A stretch of 64,000 nt of DNA from the NCBI GenBank assembly GCA_023014365.1, contig JAEBUN010000007.1, forward strand, positions 806,001-870,000. Direction: 5' to 3'. The DNA is from Lepiota brunneoincarnata. Taxonomy: Eukaryota; Basidiomycota; Agaricomycetes; Agaricales; Agaricaceae. Position numbers and translations under genes: made by a program. The notes under the pieces were generated by a model. That model had not been told where the DNA came from, did not search any database, and saw only the letters and a list, made by a program, of their open reading frames with translations. Positions 24,192 through 35,811 of the stretch are shown piece by piece. Numbering within the stretch: the first letter of the stretch is position 1; every line of letters starts with the position of its first letter.

Positions 24192-26089
24192 ATGTCCCCT
24201 ACCTGTCGCTATATCGCATTGACGCCAATTGGCTCGAACACATCAACAACGAGCGGGCCTGGTGCTCTGTTTGAGGAACATGGTAGTAAATCGGAGGATG
24301 GGATCATGGGTTCAAGATCGCACAACACCGGGGTCACACTGATGCTGAGGGATCTGTATCGGGGAAATATAGGACTCCTGCTCGTCGTGGCAGCTCAAGT
24401 CTTCTACGCTGTCATGCTTTTCACGGTGAAACAATTAAGCACCATCGATCCTCCAGTTTCTGTGTTAGAGGTACCGTTTCCCTGTAGTGCGTTCCAAAGC
24501 ACGGCCACTGATGAGATCCTCTTCATAGCTGATCGGAGTGCGGATGGTGTGGCTACCAGTGCACTTCATATATGATGTTCGGGCTCAGATTACCCTTCAG
24601 GTGATCACGTATACTTTTTCAGTTGCTTATATGTCAGTGGGTCAGATGTTTGATTGTTCGAATCACCTCTTGATGGATCTAGGCTGTTTACCGGAGTGCC
24701 CGACCCCTTCATTGGTCCAAAAGAGGTCCGATTGCTGCTTATATTCCGGGGAGCGTCTGGGTAAGCACCGAAAACAGAGGGAATTGATATTAGGTACTGA
24801 GCGGTCCCCCGTTCACAGGTTCCTTGGGATATCTTCCTTGTATTACTCATTGCAATATCTTTCGCTTTCTGACGCTACTGTACTGACGTTCCTGGCGCCT
24901 ATGTTTACCGTTGCCGCTGGGTCCATATTCTTGGGTGAAAAGTACTCATTGAAGCAGGCGCTCGTGGGCTGTACGTAATCTACTGGTTTATGACTATCTG
25001 CTAACTTTCAAGTTTAGCTCTGAGTCTCGTCGGTGTTATACTAATTGCAAAGCCTCCTTTCGTATTTCACAGTGGAGATTCTACGGTTTTGGCAACAGAA
25101 GAAGGTCCACCATCTCCCTCTTCTAGAGAGATCACTCCAGAACAACGCTTAATTGCGGTAGGGTATGCGTTCGCTTTTGCGTGAAGATTACCAAGTCCAG
25201 TCCATTAAAATCCAATGACTTCAGGGTGGCGCTCATCGGGGTATTAGGATCCACTGGTGTTTGTAGGTCCATTCCTAGTCGTCTTCGTGGCCGTACGCTT
25301 TTCTTTGTTTTTTTTTTGTTTTGATTAATTTCGCAGACATAAGTTTGAGGGCTATCGGCAAACGCGCACACCCGCTACACACCCTTGTTTCCTACTCTAC
25401 CCAGTGTGGCATAATTGCTCCCATCGGGTAAGATTTTGTACTCGCAGCAGTTGTGGGGATGATCTTGAACTGTGACCTAGAATGTTGGTGACCAAGACAC
25501 CCTTCGTCGTCCCAGCTCGTCCAGAGTGGCTCGCAATGTTGCTTATGGCTGGAATAACTGGATTCATTGCACAGGTGCAACATACGGTCCAACGTATCCA
25601 CTTTCAGATTGTGATTAATAACTGGTCATAGATTCTGTTGGCAATGGGACTCGCCCGTGAAACCGCTGGTCGGGGTACTACTGGTTGCTACACCCAGGTA
25701 TATATATTGGGTCATAGACCTCCCCCCCCATCCGCCACTTGTGCTCAGGCTGCCAACGTGACAATATCTTATCATAGATCGTATTCGCCACGATTCTAGA
25801 GCGAATATTCCTCCACACGATTCCGTCCATTTCTTCTGTGATTGGGACTCTCGTGATCATTTCGTCTGCATTGTATGTGGCGGTACGTGGGGAGACATGG
25901 CTCTTTCGTTGTCAAGTTGGCACTTATCCTATGGGGTAGCTCGCGCGGGAGACAGGCAGCACGGAGTCGGCGAAGGGCAAACAAAGCATGAGCATGTTGA
26001 ATGACGAAGAGAACGCGGTGGGGAACAGTCTTCTTCAACGGCGTGAGAGCGAGGAGAGCCAATACGAGGGGGGGAGTTCGATGAACTAA
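24192..26089 (+). CDS. DMT/EamA-type transporter (SLC35G-like), copy 1
   Basis: Drug/metabolite-transporter superfamily protein with about ten membrane helices. Segments in order: start MSPTCRYIALTPIG, chosen by alignment to copy 2; NIGLLLVVAAQVFYAVMLF; LSTIDPPVSVLE; an 18-nt micro-exon LIGVRM (24529-24546); VITYTFSVAYM; GVPDPFIGPKEVRLLL; SLYYSLQYLSLSDATVLTFL; SLVGVILIAKPPFVF; VALIGVLGSTG; AIGKRAHPLHTLVSY; MLVTKTPFVVPARPEWLA; MGLARETAGRGTTGCYTQ; IVFATILERIF. A hydrophilic tail ends QYEGGSSMN. More than ten short introns keep frame, so it appears functional. Related proteins move nucleotide sugars or small metabolites; the substrate here is unknown. It is tandem with a close paralogue 870 bp downstream. 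Confidence 0.82.
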
Positions 26090-26961
26090 TGTTAGGGGGG
26101 AAAGACGAGTTGACCGAGAGCTGCGAAAGCTGGCTGAATGGCTTTGAGTATGGGCACCGCTTGAAGCGGTACTGTTTGCGAATGACGTTGGACGTCCTGT
26201 TGATATATCGGCACTCTACAGAAGGCGGAAATGCTAGTCAGTGAGAAGAGACGTTCTCTTCATCTTTGCTCGCGAGGGTCTTTCTGTGAGATAAAATCCA
26301 ATTTCTAACGGTTGCCCACGTTCACCGCTATAAGTACCCATTTCCCGTTGTTCATATATCAGCCTACGATCATCTACATCGCTTGGCGTTCGAGGGCGCA
26401 TCCCCAACCCGGCGTAGGTAGTACACACCACTCTCTCTTGATGTCCTACCTAATCTGTCAGGTAAGTGGCACTCCTGCGGCGCGTGTGAGTTAATAGCCC
26501 GACTGACTTTGGTTATTGTGCACAGATCTCTATTGTTGACTTGGGAGTATTCTGCGTCCACCTGAATGGATCTCCTTGACCAAGTGAACGGGTTGTTGAA
26601 AAAAGCGTGCAACGGCGGCATGTTCGTTTGGCCTCGGTGAGCTCGTGAGGCAAACGGATGGCTACATACAACTCGAGTAGACTATTTAAATAATATCTAC
26701 AACAATAAGGTCCGTAAACAATAAAACAATTTCAAATCACATGCATCGCGCAGGCTTGCATGATGCCAGAATTCCAACACGGGTTGCGGCAATTAACTTC
26801 TGTCTAATATCCTCAAAGTACTTGTGCCCCTGTGATCGGCAAGTGAGTTGTGTCATGTGAGCGGAAAGTGGCCCGAGGATGTTGCCGAACATTTGATTTG
26901 ACATTGAATAAATAACATTGTATGTAGAACCCTTGGCCTTCCGTCCCCCCTCGCGACGATC
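26090..26961. other. Spacer between the transporter copies
   Basis: 870 bp without supported coding sequence. Presumed terminator of copy 1 and promoter of copy 2. Minus-strand short frames here lack motifs. Confidence 0.5.
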
Positions 26962-28847
26962 ATGCCTTCTGCCTACGCCTATACCGCGTTGGGTTCCGAC
27001 TATGCTGACCTCGCACAACCACTGCGGGACCTGGGACCCTCTGCTGCACGTGGACCGTCCCCCTCGCCGTCGGTAGAATATTTAGTTGGGAAGACAAGCA
27101 AATGGCCAATGTTGCAAGCTGCTGCTGAGACACTGAGCGATGTGTATCAAAGGAATATTGGGCTTTTGCTTGTTGTGGGAGCTCAAGCTTTCCTAGCTCT
27201 CGTCAATGTTGCGGTCAAGAAGTTGAACGGCATTGATCCTCCGGTTTCAACGTTGGAGGTGCGTCATCAAGTCTCTCCAGTCCTCCGTGCCTTTAATTGA
27301 CAGGCTGTTCCGAAAAGCTTATCTTAGTCCGAATGGTATGCTACTAGCCCCCCCTCATTTCCCATCCGGCTTGCGTCATCCTGCTCCTCAGACCATTACA
27401 TACATCTGCTCCGTGACTTATATGTACGTTGACCAAGTGCTCCACTTGATGAGATGTCCCGCTGATGACTTCAGGCTGTCCACTGGGGTGCCCGATCCTT
27501 TTACCGGCCCCAAGGGCGTTCGTTTATTGTTAGTCTTCCGCGGGTTTTCGGGGTAAGTGCTTGATACCGGCGCCTCGCCGTATCACTGCATCAGGCGCTC
27601 ATAGACCCCTCATAGGTTTTTTGGGCTCTTTGGCATTTATTATTCGCTACAATACCTTTCGCTTTCCGACGCAGTTGTACTCACTTTTTTGTCGCCGCTG
27701 TGCACAGCCGCCTCAGGGTCATTGTTCTTGGGCGAACGATTTACGCGAAAGGAAGCGATTGCGGGTCGTATGTGATCCGCAGACACCCGGTTCTAAATAA
27801 TTCTCTAACTTTGGATTCAGTGCTGAGTCTTGTCGGTGTTGTGCTAATTGCAAGGCCGCCTTTCATATTTGGAAATGACGCGGTAGGCAACCTTGGTCCC
27901 TCGTCGATAGGGGAAACACCAACTGGGCCCACCCCGGGGCAGAGGCTGGGTGCGGTCGGGTACATGTTCGCATCTCATGATTATTGCCAAGGCATTGACC
28001 CCGTTGTTGTATCATAGGGTATCACTGGTAGGCGTGTTGGGATCGACTGGTGCATGTAGGTCGACTTCCTGCCTGCTCGATGATACGCGCACGCTAACGG
28101 TTTTTACAGACACCAGCTTGAGCGCTATCGGTAAACGTGCACATCCATTACATTCGCTTGTTTCTTTCTCCTCCCAGTCCGTGATTGCCGCTTCCATCGG
28201 GTCAGAACATTATCCTAGGTGCAGGTTCAAAAAAAAAACAATTCTAATATTCTGTCATAGGATGTTGGTAACTAAAACACCATTCATTATCCCAACTCAG
28301 CTGCAGTGGCTTGCTCTGCTGGTCATGATCGGAATATTTGGGTTCCTTGCACAGGTGTGGAGTGCCGGCAAAAAACTATCCGATTGGAGATAATTTACCC
28401 ACAACCAGGTCCTATTGGCCATGGGTCTTGCACGCGAAACCGCTGGCCGGGGGACTATAGCTATCTATACTCTGGCAAGTCCGGGCTATCTGGTTCTACA
28501 CCACTCGTACTGAAAGCAACGCAGATTGTATTTGCTACTATCCTTGAGCGCATGTTCTTCCAGACAATTCCATCCGTTCTTTCCGTGATTGGGACCGTCG
28601 TGATCATTACTTCGGCGTTGTATGTGGCGGTACGTGATCGACCGTAGCGTCCGGGGTGTCTGGAATTCATTCTCTGGTTTGTCAGATCACGAAGGAGAAG
28701 GAACCGGATTCGGGTGCCCGTAACAAAGACGTGGTTCGTCTGAGGAATATAGCAGAGGATACGCTAGAGAGAGGGCTTCTTCGGGGTGATAGTGAAGACA
28801 GCGAGAATGAACATAGAACACAGGAGAAACTGGAGGAAGCAACATGA
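26962..28847 (+). CDS. DMT/EamA-type transporter (SLC35G-like), copy 2
   Basis: Paralogue of the preceding gene with the same exon pattern. The N-terminus is MPSAYAYTALGSDYADLA and the first helix is NIGLLLVVGAQAFLALVNVA. Then come LNGIDPPVSTLE, the 18-nt micro-exon LILVRM (27318-27335), GVPDPFTGPKGVRLLLVF, YYSLQYLSLSDAVVLTFLSP, LLSLVGVVLIARPPFIF, VSLVGVLGSTGA, AIGKRAHPLHSLVSFSS, MLVTKTPFIIPTQLQWLA, MGLARETAGRGTIAIYTL and IVFATILERMFFQTIPS. One intron (28475-28524) begins GCAAGT, a GC-AG intron; copy 1 uses GT at the same place. The C-terminal tail is longer and more acidic (ITKEKEPDSGARNKDVVRL...QEKLEEAT). All splices keep frame. Localisation is probably an internal or plasma membrane; substrate unknown. 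Confidence 0.83.
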
Positions 28848-30152
28848 TGACGATCCATTGCACAAGGATTGCTTGATCTATTGCATACTCACATTTGGAC
28901 ATGTACTTTTATGGTTCTGTGGGAAATTTTCGAGGCCTTGCTACGTACGATGACCTTGTATTACATCAACTTTTCTATACCAACCTTGCCCTCAGCAGGA
29001 CAATCGCCGTCTCCACCCACATGGAAGAGAGGGCGCAAACCCAAGAATGCACTTAGTACAAGTTCACCAAGGGTAGCGAGTCCTGATCCAAATAATTCTA
29101 CTATAGGCCCTGTGGTGTCTACACAACAATATCAACATGTTCATTGGGCTGCAGATTCTGTTGGGGCAGTTGGTGGGCATGGGTGTGGATGGTCAAGTAT
29201 TAGTTGGGAGCGCGTTGCACCTATCTGCGTGTGACTGGGGAAGGAGATGATGAACTGCTTCCTGCTATAATTATTCAGAGCAGCAGAGTTGGAATTCGCA
29301 GTCGAAGGATAATCTTAAATGCGTAGCTTGCGTGCTGATTTCTATATGTTTTAGTAATGGTTGCCCCACTATGCGGATCCTCTTGGGTAATTTCACTCCT
29401 GCGCAATATGATGGGCTCGAGGCCTACAGGGTGAGGAGACATGCATTGATAAGCAAGCTGTAAGAAAGGTGAGATGGCATTTTACATAGTCATTGGGTTG
29501 TTAGATGATGGGGGGAACCCGTCTGCCGGAGCTGCTAAAAACTGTTACACGGCGTAACATCTAGGGCTACTGGAATCACTGGACCCCCACAAGTCCAAGC
29601 TCGGCCACTAGACCCAGAGCACTCACGAGAGGCAAAGTACCTCTTTGATTGCGGAGGTTTCGATACCCCATCGAGTCACCCGCAGGCTTGTGTTATTGAT
29701 ACGCCATCTGTACGGCAGTGTCAAGGAAATGTGAAATCGGAACTGGTGTATGTACATGACGAGCAATTCGTTCCCTACCACCCTCGTTTGCCCTATCGGT
29801 TCCCTTTGCGCGATAGTTGTTAGCCCTTCGAGCCTCGCTATATATCGATGTATCCAGAATCAGCTGTGTTTTTTGAAACACTCCATACTTTTTACGGGGT
29901 ATTGTGTGAAAGCTTATTATAAATATCAAAGCTTAGTGCAAGTGCCTCCTCAGCAGGTCCACCGAAAATGCCGGCCATTGGGGCGGTCATACTAGCCCCC
30001 CACTCGTTTGTCCATAGGGGGTTGTCGTTTGGGGCCTAGTCCGTGCGACGCGGTGTCTGGGCGATATCATGGGTCCCTGACGGAATACTTAAATGGACAA
30101 TAACTGTCACAGGTCTTACGTTAGTTCGAGTCTCGCCTTTCCTACATACCTC
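28848..30152. other. Intergenic region with a possible AT-hook-like gene relic
   Basis: 1.3 kb. A plus-strand stretch around 28990-29234 reads as Pro/Ser-rich protein with WKRGRKPKN (codons 29022-29048), which resembles an AT-hook core. It has no start, splice context or second motif. It may be a decayed fragment. The rest shows no coding signal. The promoter of the first MpaB-like gene lies at the right end. Confidence 0.4.
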
Positions 30153-31995
30153 ATGTCTTGTCCGTTGGCTTGTCAGGCCAGCCAGATTGCGAGGGCCGTT
30201 GCATTGTATGTCTCGGATTTGTTTCGGGACGTGACTCTCGCAGAGGGTGCCGCTGCCGCATTCCTGGTGTACCTGGTGTTGGTCAGGACGCTGAGGTATA
30301 GAAGATACCGGTCGGTACACAAGAAGTATCAGCGGAAGTTCGAGGAGAAGACTTTGACCCCCGGCGAGGCGCAGACAATTATGTTGGTGTCGTCGGCATA
30401 TGATATGCCCTTCTTGCTGAACTACTCGCTTGCGTTTGCCTTGTTCAAGACATATGCTATTGTGAGTACTGCAGTTGTACGATTTCACAAAGGCGTGCGC
30501 TGACCGCGTGCGTTGGGAAAAAGCCGTCAATATCGAAGCTGCTGGCTGCGACGGGGCAGTTTTCAAGCAGGGACACAGTTTCAAAGCGCTATGCAGATGT
30601 GAGTTGCCTATGTTTACCTGATATTCAGACGCTCACTGGAATTGTCAGACTGAGATTCTTATCGGTACGTGCTGATGTTCTATCAGTGCTTTGGTGTTCA
30701 AGATATCGAGCAATCCAAAATTTATGTAGCTACCTGGGTGGGGTGCCCAATATCAGGGTTTGCAACCGAAGACAAGTCCGATCCCCGAGCCTAGCATTGC
30801 TCTTGCACGCGTGAATTATTTGCATTCAAGGTTCAAGATCGTGAGTCTAATTTCTGCTGTTTCTCCGTCGATTTCCCACTGTTTCCTCCCTGTAGTCCAA
30901 TGGAGATTATCTGTACACGCTCATTCTCTTTGCCGTCGAACCTGCGGTTGGTCCTGTCCTATTCACAAGAGATTCTCTGTTCGTACTAATGTGGACTTAG
31001 ACATGGGCAAAAAAATATGGGTGGAGAGAACTTTCACCGATGGAGGAATATGTGCGTCTAGAACTATCTGTCTCTCCCGTGGCTCATTCTCTATTTCAAG
31101 GCTTTTTGTCTGTTCTGGATCGAAATTGGCAAGCGCATGGGTATACGAGATATTCCAGAGACTCCAGAGGCTATGCGAAGTTGGGCGAGGGTAAGATTTA
31201 ACTCGTGGAACTGAAGATTGGTCTCAATTCATCTGTGTTTATAGGCATATGAGGAGGAGCACATGAAGCCGAGCATCACAAACAAAGAAGTCGCAGGCTA
31301 TACGGTAGACGAGCTACTCTATGCTGTACCCAGGTCTCTGGGTCTTCGTGAATGGGTCGAGGGTCTTGTCGTTTGCGTGCTCGACGAACCCGTCCGTATT
31401 GCTATGATGTAAGTTGATATTTCTTGACTTGAGCGGAACATTGACGGAAAGGTCGTTTGTGCAGGCAACCGCCTCAATCATGGTATAAACATCTCATCGT
31501 GTGGAGCATCCTCAAGTCGTCGGCTTTCTTCCAGAAATGGTTTATGCTCCCGCGCTCAAAATCAAACTACCGGTTTCCTATCAAGCTCGAACTCACGAGG
31601 AATGAGGACGGATCTATCAACCCGAGGATGCATCCCAACAAATACCAAGTACGACCGTGGTATAAGCCCGAGTCCAGGACTGCCTTCGGCAGGGCTCTGG
31701 ACAGGTTGGCCATATGGGCGAATTGGCACAGCCATGTTCCTAGTCCCTTGTGTGTTTAATTATTCTCAAGGGCTTGATGAGTCCAGCGTCCATTAACTTT
31801 TGTACGACAGGTTGCACTCCCACGGATATAGACTTGAGGAGATGGGCCCTATTCGTTTAGAGACGAGTAAGTCTGTCACTGCCGGAACGTAGAACCTGGA
31901 ATTGACTATTTCTCTCAGCTGCAAATCAACAGGTTTTGGATGCGGCCGCCGAAATGCAAGGTTGTCCTATATCCGGTGCTTTCGCTCGGCAATAA
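30153..31995 (+). CDS. MpaB/rubber-oxygenase-like protein (copy 1), one frameshift
   Basis: Family of ER-bound oxygenases (MpaB, MpaB', rubber oxygenase catalytic domain, formerly DUF2236), heme-dependent in characterised members. An N-terminal hydrophobic anchor (AAAAFLVYLVLVRTLRYRRY) is followed by KKYQRKFEEKTLTPGEAQ, YDMPFLLNYSLAFALFKTYA, PSISKLLAATGQFSSRDTV, a 16-nt micro-exon encoding TEILI (30649-30664), TWVGCPISG, IALARVNYLHSRFKI, GDYLYTLILFAVEP, KKYGWRELSPMEEY, FWIEIGKRMGIRDIPETPEA and FQKWFMLPRSKSNYRFP. It ends GCPISGAFARQ. An extra base near 30792 (GCCTAGC) turns DPRAS into a stop; the next frame continues IALARVN. Starts at 30093 or 30153 are possible. It lies head to tail with a paralogue. 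The substrate is unknown. Confidence 0.8.
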
Positions 31996-32373
31996 TTGAG
32001 GGTGGCGTTGAAACATATAACGCGAGCCATCCATCCTATCTACTCCTTACTTGTCGAGGTTTATGCAAGATATATGGTGCGATTTATCTGTATGTTGGTA
32101 AAGATATGGACAACTCCTAGTGATTTCTTTTATTTTGGATGAAACCACCTTCTTTGGGTCCAGAGTTTGTCATTTATTCAAATGGACAAGGAGGGCTGCG
32201 GCAATCTGCGGGTGCAACAAGTGAATAAGAGCTGAACAGGGTTGCAGGACCGACTTTATCATCGATTGTGCAATGTGCTTGATGTATGATAAAAGATACG
32301 GAGGCCTACGCTGTTGACGTGGGAGACATGGTGAAAACTCCTGAGTAGCGCCAGTACGGCATGGACCTTACTC
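31996..32373. other. Spacer between the MpaB-like copies
   Basis: 378 bp with no supported feature; presumed terminator and promoter. Confidence 0.5.
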
Positions 32374-34281
32374 ATGGCGTTCCCCGTCCTTAAGACACTC
32401 TTCCAGTCCCTGGCTCTCATTATCTCTAGGAGTGTTCTCACAACTGGCTTCATTGGTTATATAATCCTCGTCCGACTACTCCGCTATAGACGATATCGCA
32501 AGATTCACACAAAATACCAAAAGAAATTTGAAGAGGACGTCCTGACACTTGAGGAAGCGCAGGAGGTTGTAAAGGTGTCATCCTGCTATGATATGCCCTT
32601 CTTGTTCGGTTTCTCGCTGGGCTATGCCCTGCTCAAGACTTATGCTATTGTAAGTCTTCAGTGACTTGCACAAGAAGATAGAAGCTTATTACATCTCGTT
32701 TGCTCGATCTCGGGGATGACGCAGCCATCAATCTCGAGGCTCTTAGTAGCTACTGGGGAATCCTGTCATTCGGATACTGTGTCCAAGCGACTGGCGGATG
32801 TGAGTTTTCTATAGTTGTGTTCGTAGAACAGCCTGATCTCCCAGTTTCTAGACTGAGATCCTCATTTGTGTGTTCTGAACTTCTGAACTCATCATTAATG
32901 GTAATGCACGACTGACGTAGCACCTGTGCACCAGCAACATGGATAGGATGCCCTATCTCTGGGCATACTAATAACGGTAGGCCGGAAGAATTGGATCCCC
33001 GTGCCATGATTGCCGTCGCACGAGTGAACTATCTACATTCAAGATATAATATAGTGGGTTGTACCTCTTGCTTTTGGATAGGAGCTCACTTCAGTTGATA
33101 TCGCGACAAGTCCAACGAAGATTATCTGTACACCCTGATCCTCCTCGCCACGGAGCCCGTAGTACGTTTTAAAAAGCAAAGGTTCCAGTTTTTCCTAATC
33201 CAGAATCCTGTAGAGATTAGCCCAAGAACTCGGTTGGCGAGAATTATCGCCACTCGAAGAATATGTAGGCCCACAACATATGCCAGATTGGATCTGTGAA
33301 ATAACTTTCCTTAAGGCATATTGCCTACTGTGGACCGAGATCGGGAAATGGATGTACATACGAGATGTTCCAACAACACCGGAGGGCATGAAGAATTGGG
33401 CAAAGGCGTGTCTTTTGTTATACTTCTTGCCCGGAACCCAGGGGTCACTCATGCATATGGGTACTCGTATAGGCTTACGAGAAGGAACATATGAGACCTG
33501 CACCCAGCAACAAACAGCTGGTGGACAAGACGACCGAGGAGCTACTCTTTTGCTTACCCAAAAATTTGGTGTGCGGAAGTTTGTCGCCGACCTTGAATTT
33601 TTGCTTGTTGAATGATACCTGCCCGAACCGCTATGCTGTGAGTTCCACATCTGCCGTGGCTACAACGATCACAGTAGTCAACACACGACACTAGCCGCCA
33701 GAAACCGCAGTGGTACAAACCCGTCATTATCATATGCCTCTGGAGAACCGCCGCTTTCATACAAAAATGGCTACTGCTCCCGCGTTCAGACTCGAATTAC
33801 CGATTTCCGGTCTCGTTATAGAACTATCAAGAAACCTCGATGGTACTATACGGTCCCGAATGCATCCGAGGAAGTGAGTTTTCTTATGCTTAACACCTGA
33901 CGAACGCTTATATTGGGATGGATTCCGGTTGCGACCTTGGTACAAGCCTGAGCCGGAAACGTGGTTTGAAAATGTCAAGGATCGAATAAAAGTCGCCATC
34001 GGTTTGCAGACTCACCCTCCTGGGCCCTCGTGCGTAGGCTTCCCCCTCACTTTGACCAAAGATCTCTGAGTACATTGCTTATAGTAAATACATCTAGGTT
34101 GCACAGTGATGGCTACAGACTGGACGAAATGGGCCCAACGCATCTGGAGAGAAGTGAGCTAATCACCACCCGGCTTTTTCATTCATATTAACGCCGTGCT
34201 GTAGCTGGAAATGAGGATGTGCTGAAAGCTGCTGGCGAATTTTTGGGCTGTCCCATTAGTGGCGCGTTTGCTCATCGTTAA
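32374..34281 (+). CDS. MpaB/rubber-oxygenase-like protein (copy 2), frames disrupted in 3' half
   Basis: Tandem paralogue of the preceding gene. Intact landmarks: GFIGYIILVRLLRYRRYRK, KKFEEDVLTLEEAQEVVKVS, YDMPFLFGFSLGYALLKTYA, PSISRLLVATGESCHSDTV, the 16-nt micro-exon TEILI (32852-32867), TWIGCPISG, IAVARVNYLHSRYNI, LAQELGWRELSPLEEY and EIGKWMYIRDVPTTPEG. One intron (33406-33472) starts GCGTGT and ends AG. From about 33555 the reading is irregular. GVRKFVADLEFLL, which aligns with copy 1, lies in a different frame from LPKNL. QKPQWYKPV...LPRSDSNYRFPVS stops at about 33816 while IELSRNLDGTIRSRMHPRK continues in another frame. The last exon is intact (GCPISGAFAHR). Either a decaying duplicate or several sequence errors; copy 1 has only one break, so partial decay is plausible. 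Confidence 0.7.
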
Positions 34282-35811
34282 CTTGCTCTCAGGGTGAACC
34301 CAGAGGTCAGATCACACCAGTTGTTGGAACATGTGCTGAATGCAAATGATTGAGGTTCTAGATCCTATTCAGGTTCGTTGCTTCGCCATTCCACACGTGA
34401 GAGCGGTCTAGCAGCGTCCGGCTTGATGGGGAACATTTCTCCGCAGGTACCAGCGGAATAGGGGTGTGCTCGCCGAAACCCCCGTCAAGCCACCAAACCT
34501 CTCCACAGATATAGACTGCTGAACTGGTTTGTAAGATATCCTATATTCTGCATTCTGTCACAGCATCCATTCCGTGTTTTGGCACTGTCCGGCAGGCAGA
34601 ACACTAGAGGAATTGAGACCCTATACTCGCAAGCAACCGGAGGAAGACGATCTTTGACAAGAGATGAGAAGAAGTCGCAACAAGTTGGTGGCAGATAATC
34701 ACCAGTTCCCTGGGAGGGCTGGAAGACATGCCCATGCATTTGCTTGATGTTTCCACAGGGCACTGACTCACCGGGTTGAACCCAGCGAAAGCTGTATCTT
34801 GGCTGACGCTTCTGCGCGAGGAACAGTACTTGTTACCTAGAGCAAAAGCCAGCCGAGTCCTCTGACTTGCAGGAACTCAAGAAAGCTCTCGAATACGTAG
34901 TACTTATTCTGTGCTTTGATAATCCCAGGGAATGTTGATCCGCATATTTATACAGTGATGCCGCGACGGCCAGAAAGGTTTGTTCACTGTTGGGTCCTTG
35001 ATGCTACCATCATCGATGACAGCTTCAGGTGATGGTTTGTAGTGACTTTGAAACTGCGTTGAGTCTACTGCAGCGTTAGGGGCTATTGAGTCGCTCCTCC
35101 AGAGGATCTAAGCCTTGGACGATGACGAGAAGATCCACAGCAGACTGTATACCCAAAGACTGGAAGAGTCGCCCCCTAACACAATACATTCACAGCTGTA
35201 TTGTAGAGAGTTTGATTTCAGGCAAACAATCATGTTCGTGTAGATGACAGCCTATTCCGAGCTGGCCGAGCTTCGACTCCAACTCCCACTGGACACTCGT
35301 CTAAAAATGTGCGCCAGAGCGGCGAGAACCTGGGCATTGCTTTAGGGATCTAACATGTCATCAGTTTTGGGTAAATCGGGAGAAGCTGGTGGGTTCAAAA
35401 GACAGGATGGCCACGGGTCCTTAATCTCTGGCGTTGGTGCACCTGGGAAGAATCCTTCCATCGCCAGGTCTCTGGAGAAATTAAGTGGCTCCCGATCCAT
35501 CACTGACATAGTAGATCCCCAGTAACGCCGAGCGGATTACATCAGTCATTCAAGACGTCGCGGCCATCGTAACCAAACCAACAGACTTGGACTCGTCCGT
35601 AGTCTGCTGCCACAGGACGAGCTGTGTCGGTCGAACACACGTCCAAGTAAGGCAAACGTGGATTGAACCCCTGATCGTCAAAATTACCGTCCAGATGTGG
35701 AAGAATGGATTTGCCTCGAGTGAAGCTCACAGCAGGCAGTTGGGTTATTCGAGGGGACTCGGGGGAGGCATATAAGGCCCCGGTGTCATTGCGATTTCCT
35801 TCCAGTTCAGT
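34282..35811. other. Intergenic region, 1.5 kb
   Basis: No gene supported. Small frames on both strands lack motifs. A TATA box is present near the right end. Confidence 0.5.
35771..35777 (+). promoter_or_regulatory. TATA box of the DUF6533 gene
   Basis: TATAAGG lies 41 bp upstream of the ATG at 35812. Confidence 0.45.

Noticed and set aside
34765..34790. GGGTTCAACCC-like T-arm near 34775
   Set aside because: Only a short stem forms with mismatches or wobble; no full cloverleaf was found.
35650..35690. Possible tRNA on the minus strand: a GGTTCAATCC B-box-like string
   Set aside because: The flanking bases do not form a five-pair T-stem, and no A-box, anticodon arm or acceptor stem fits.
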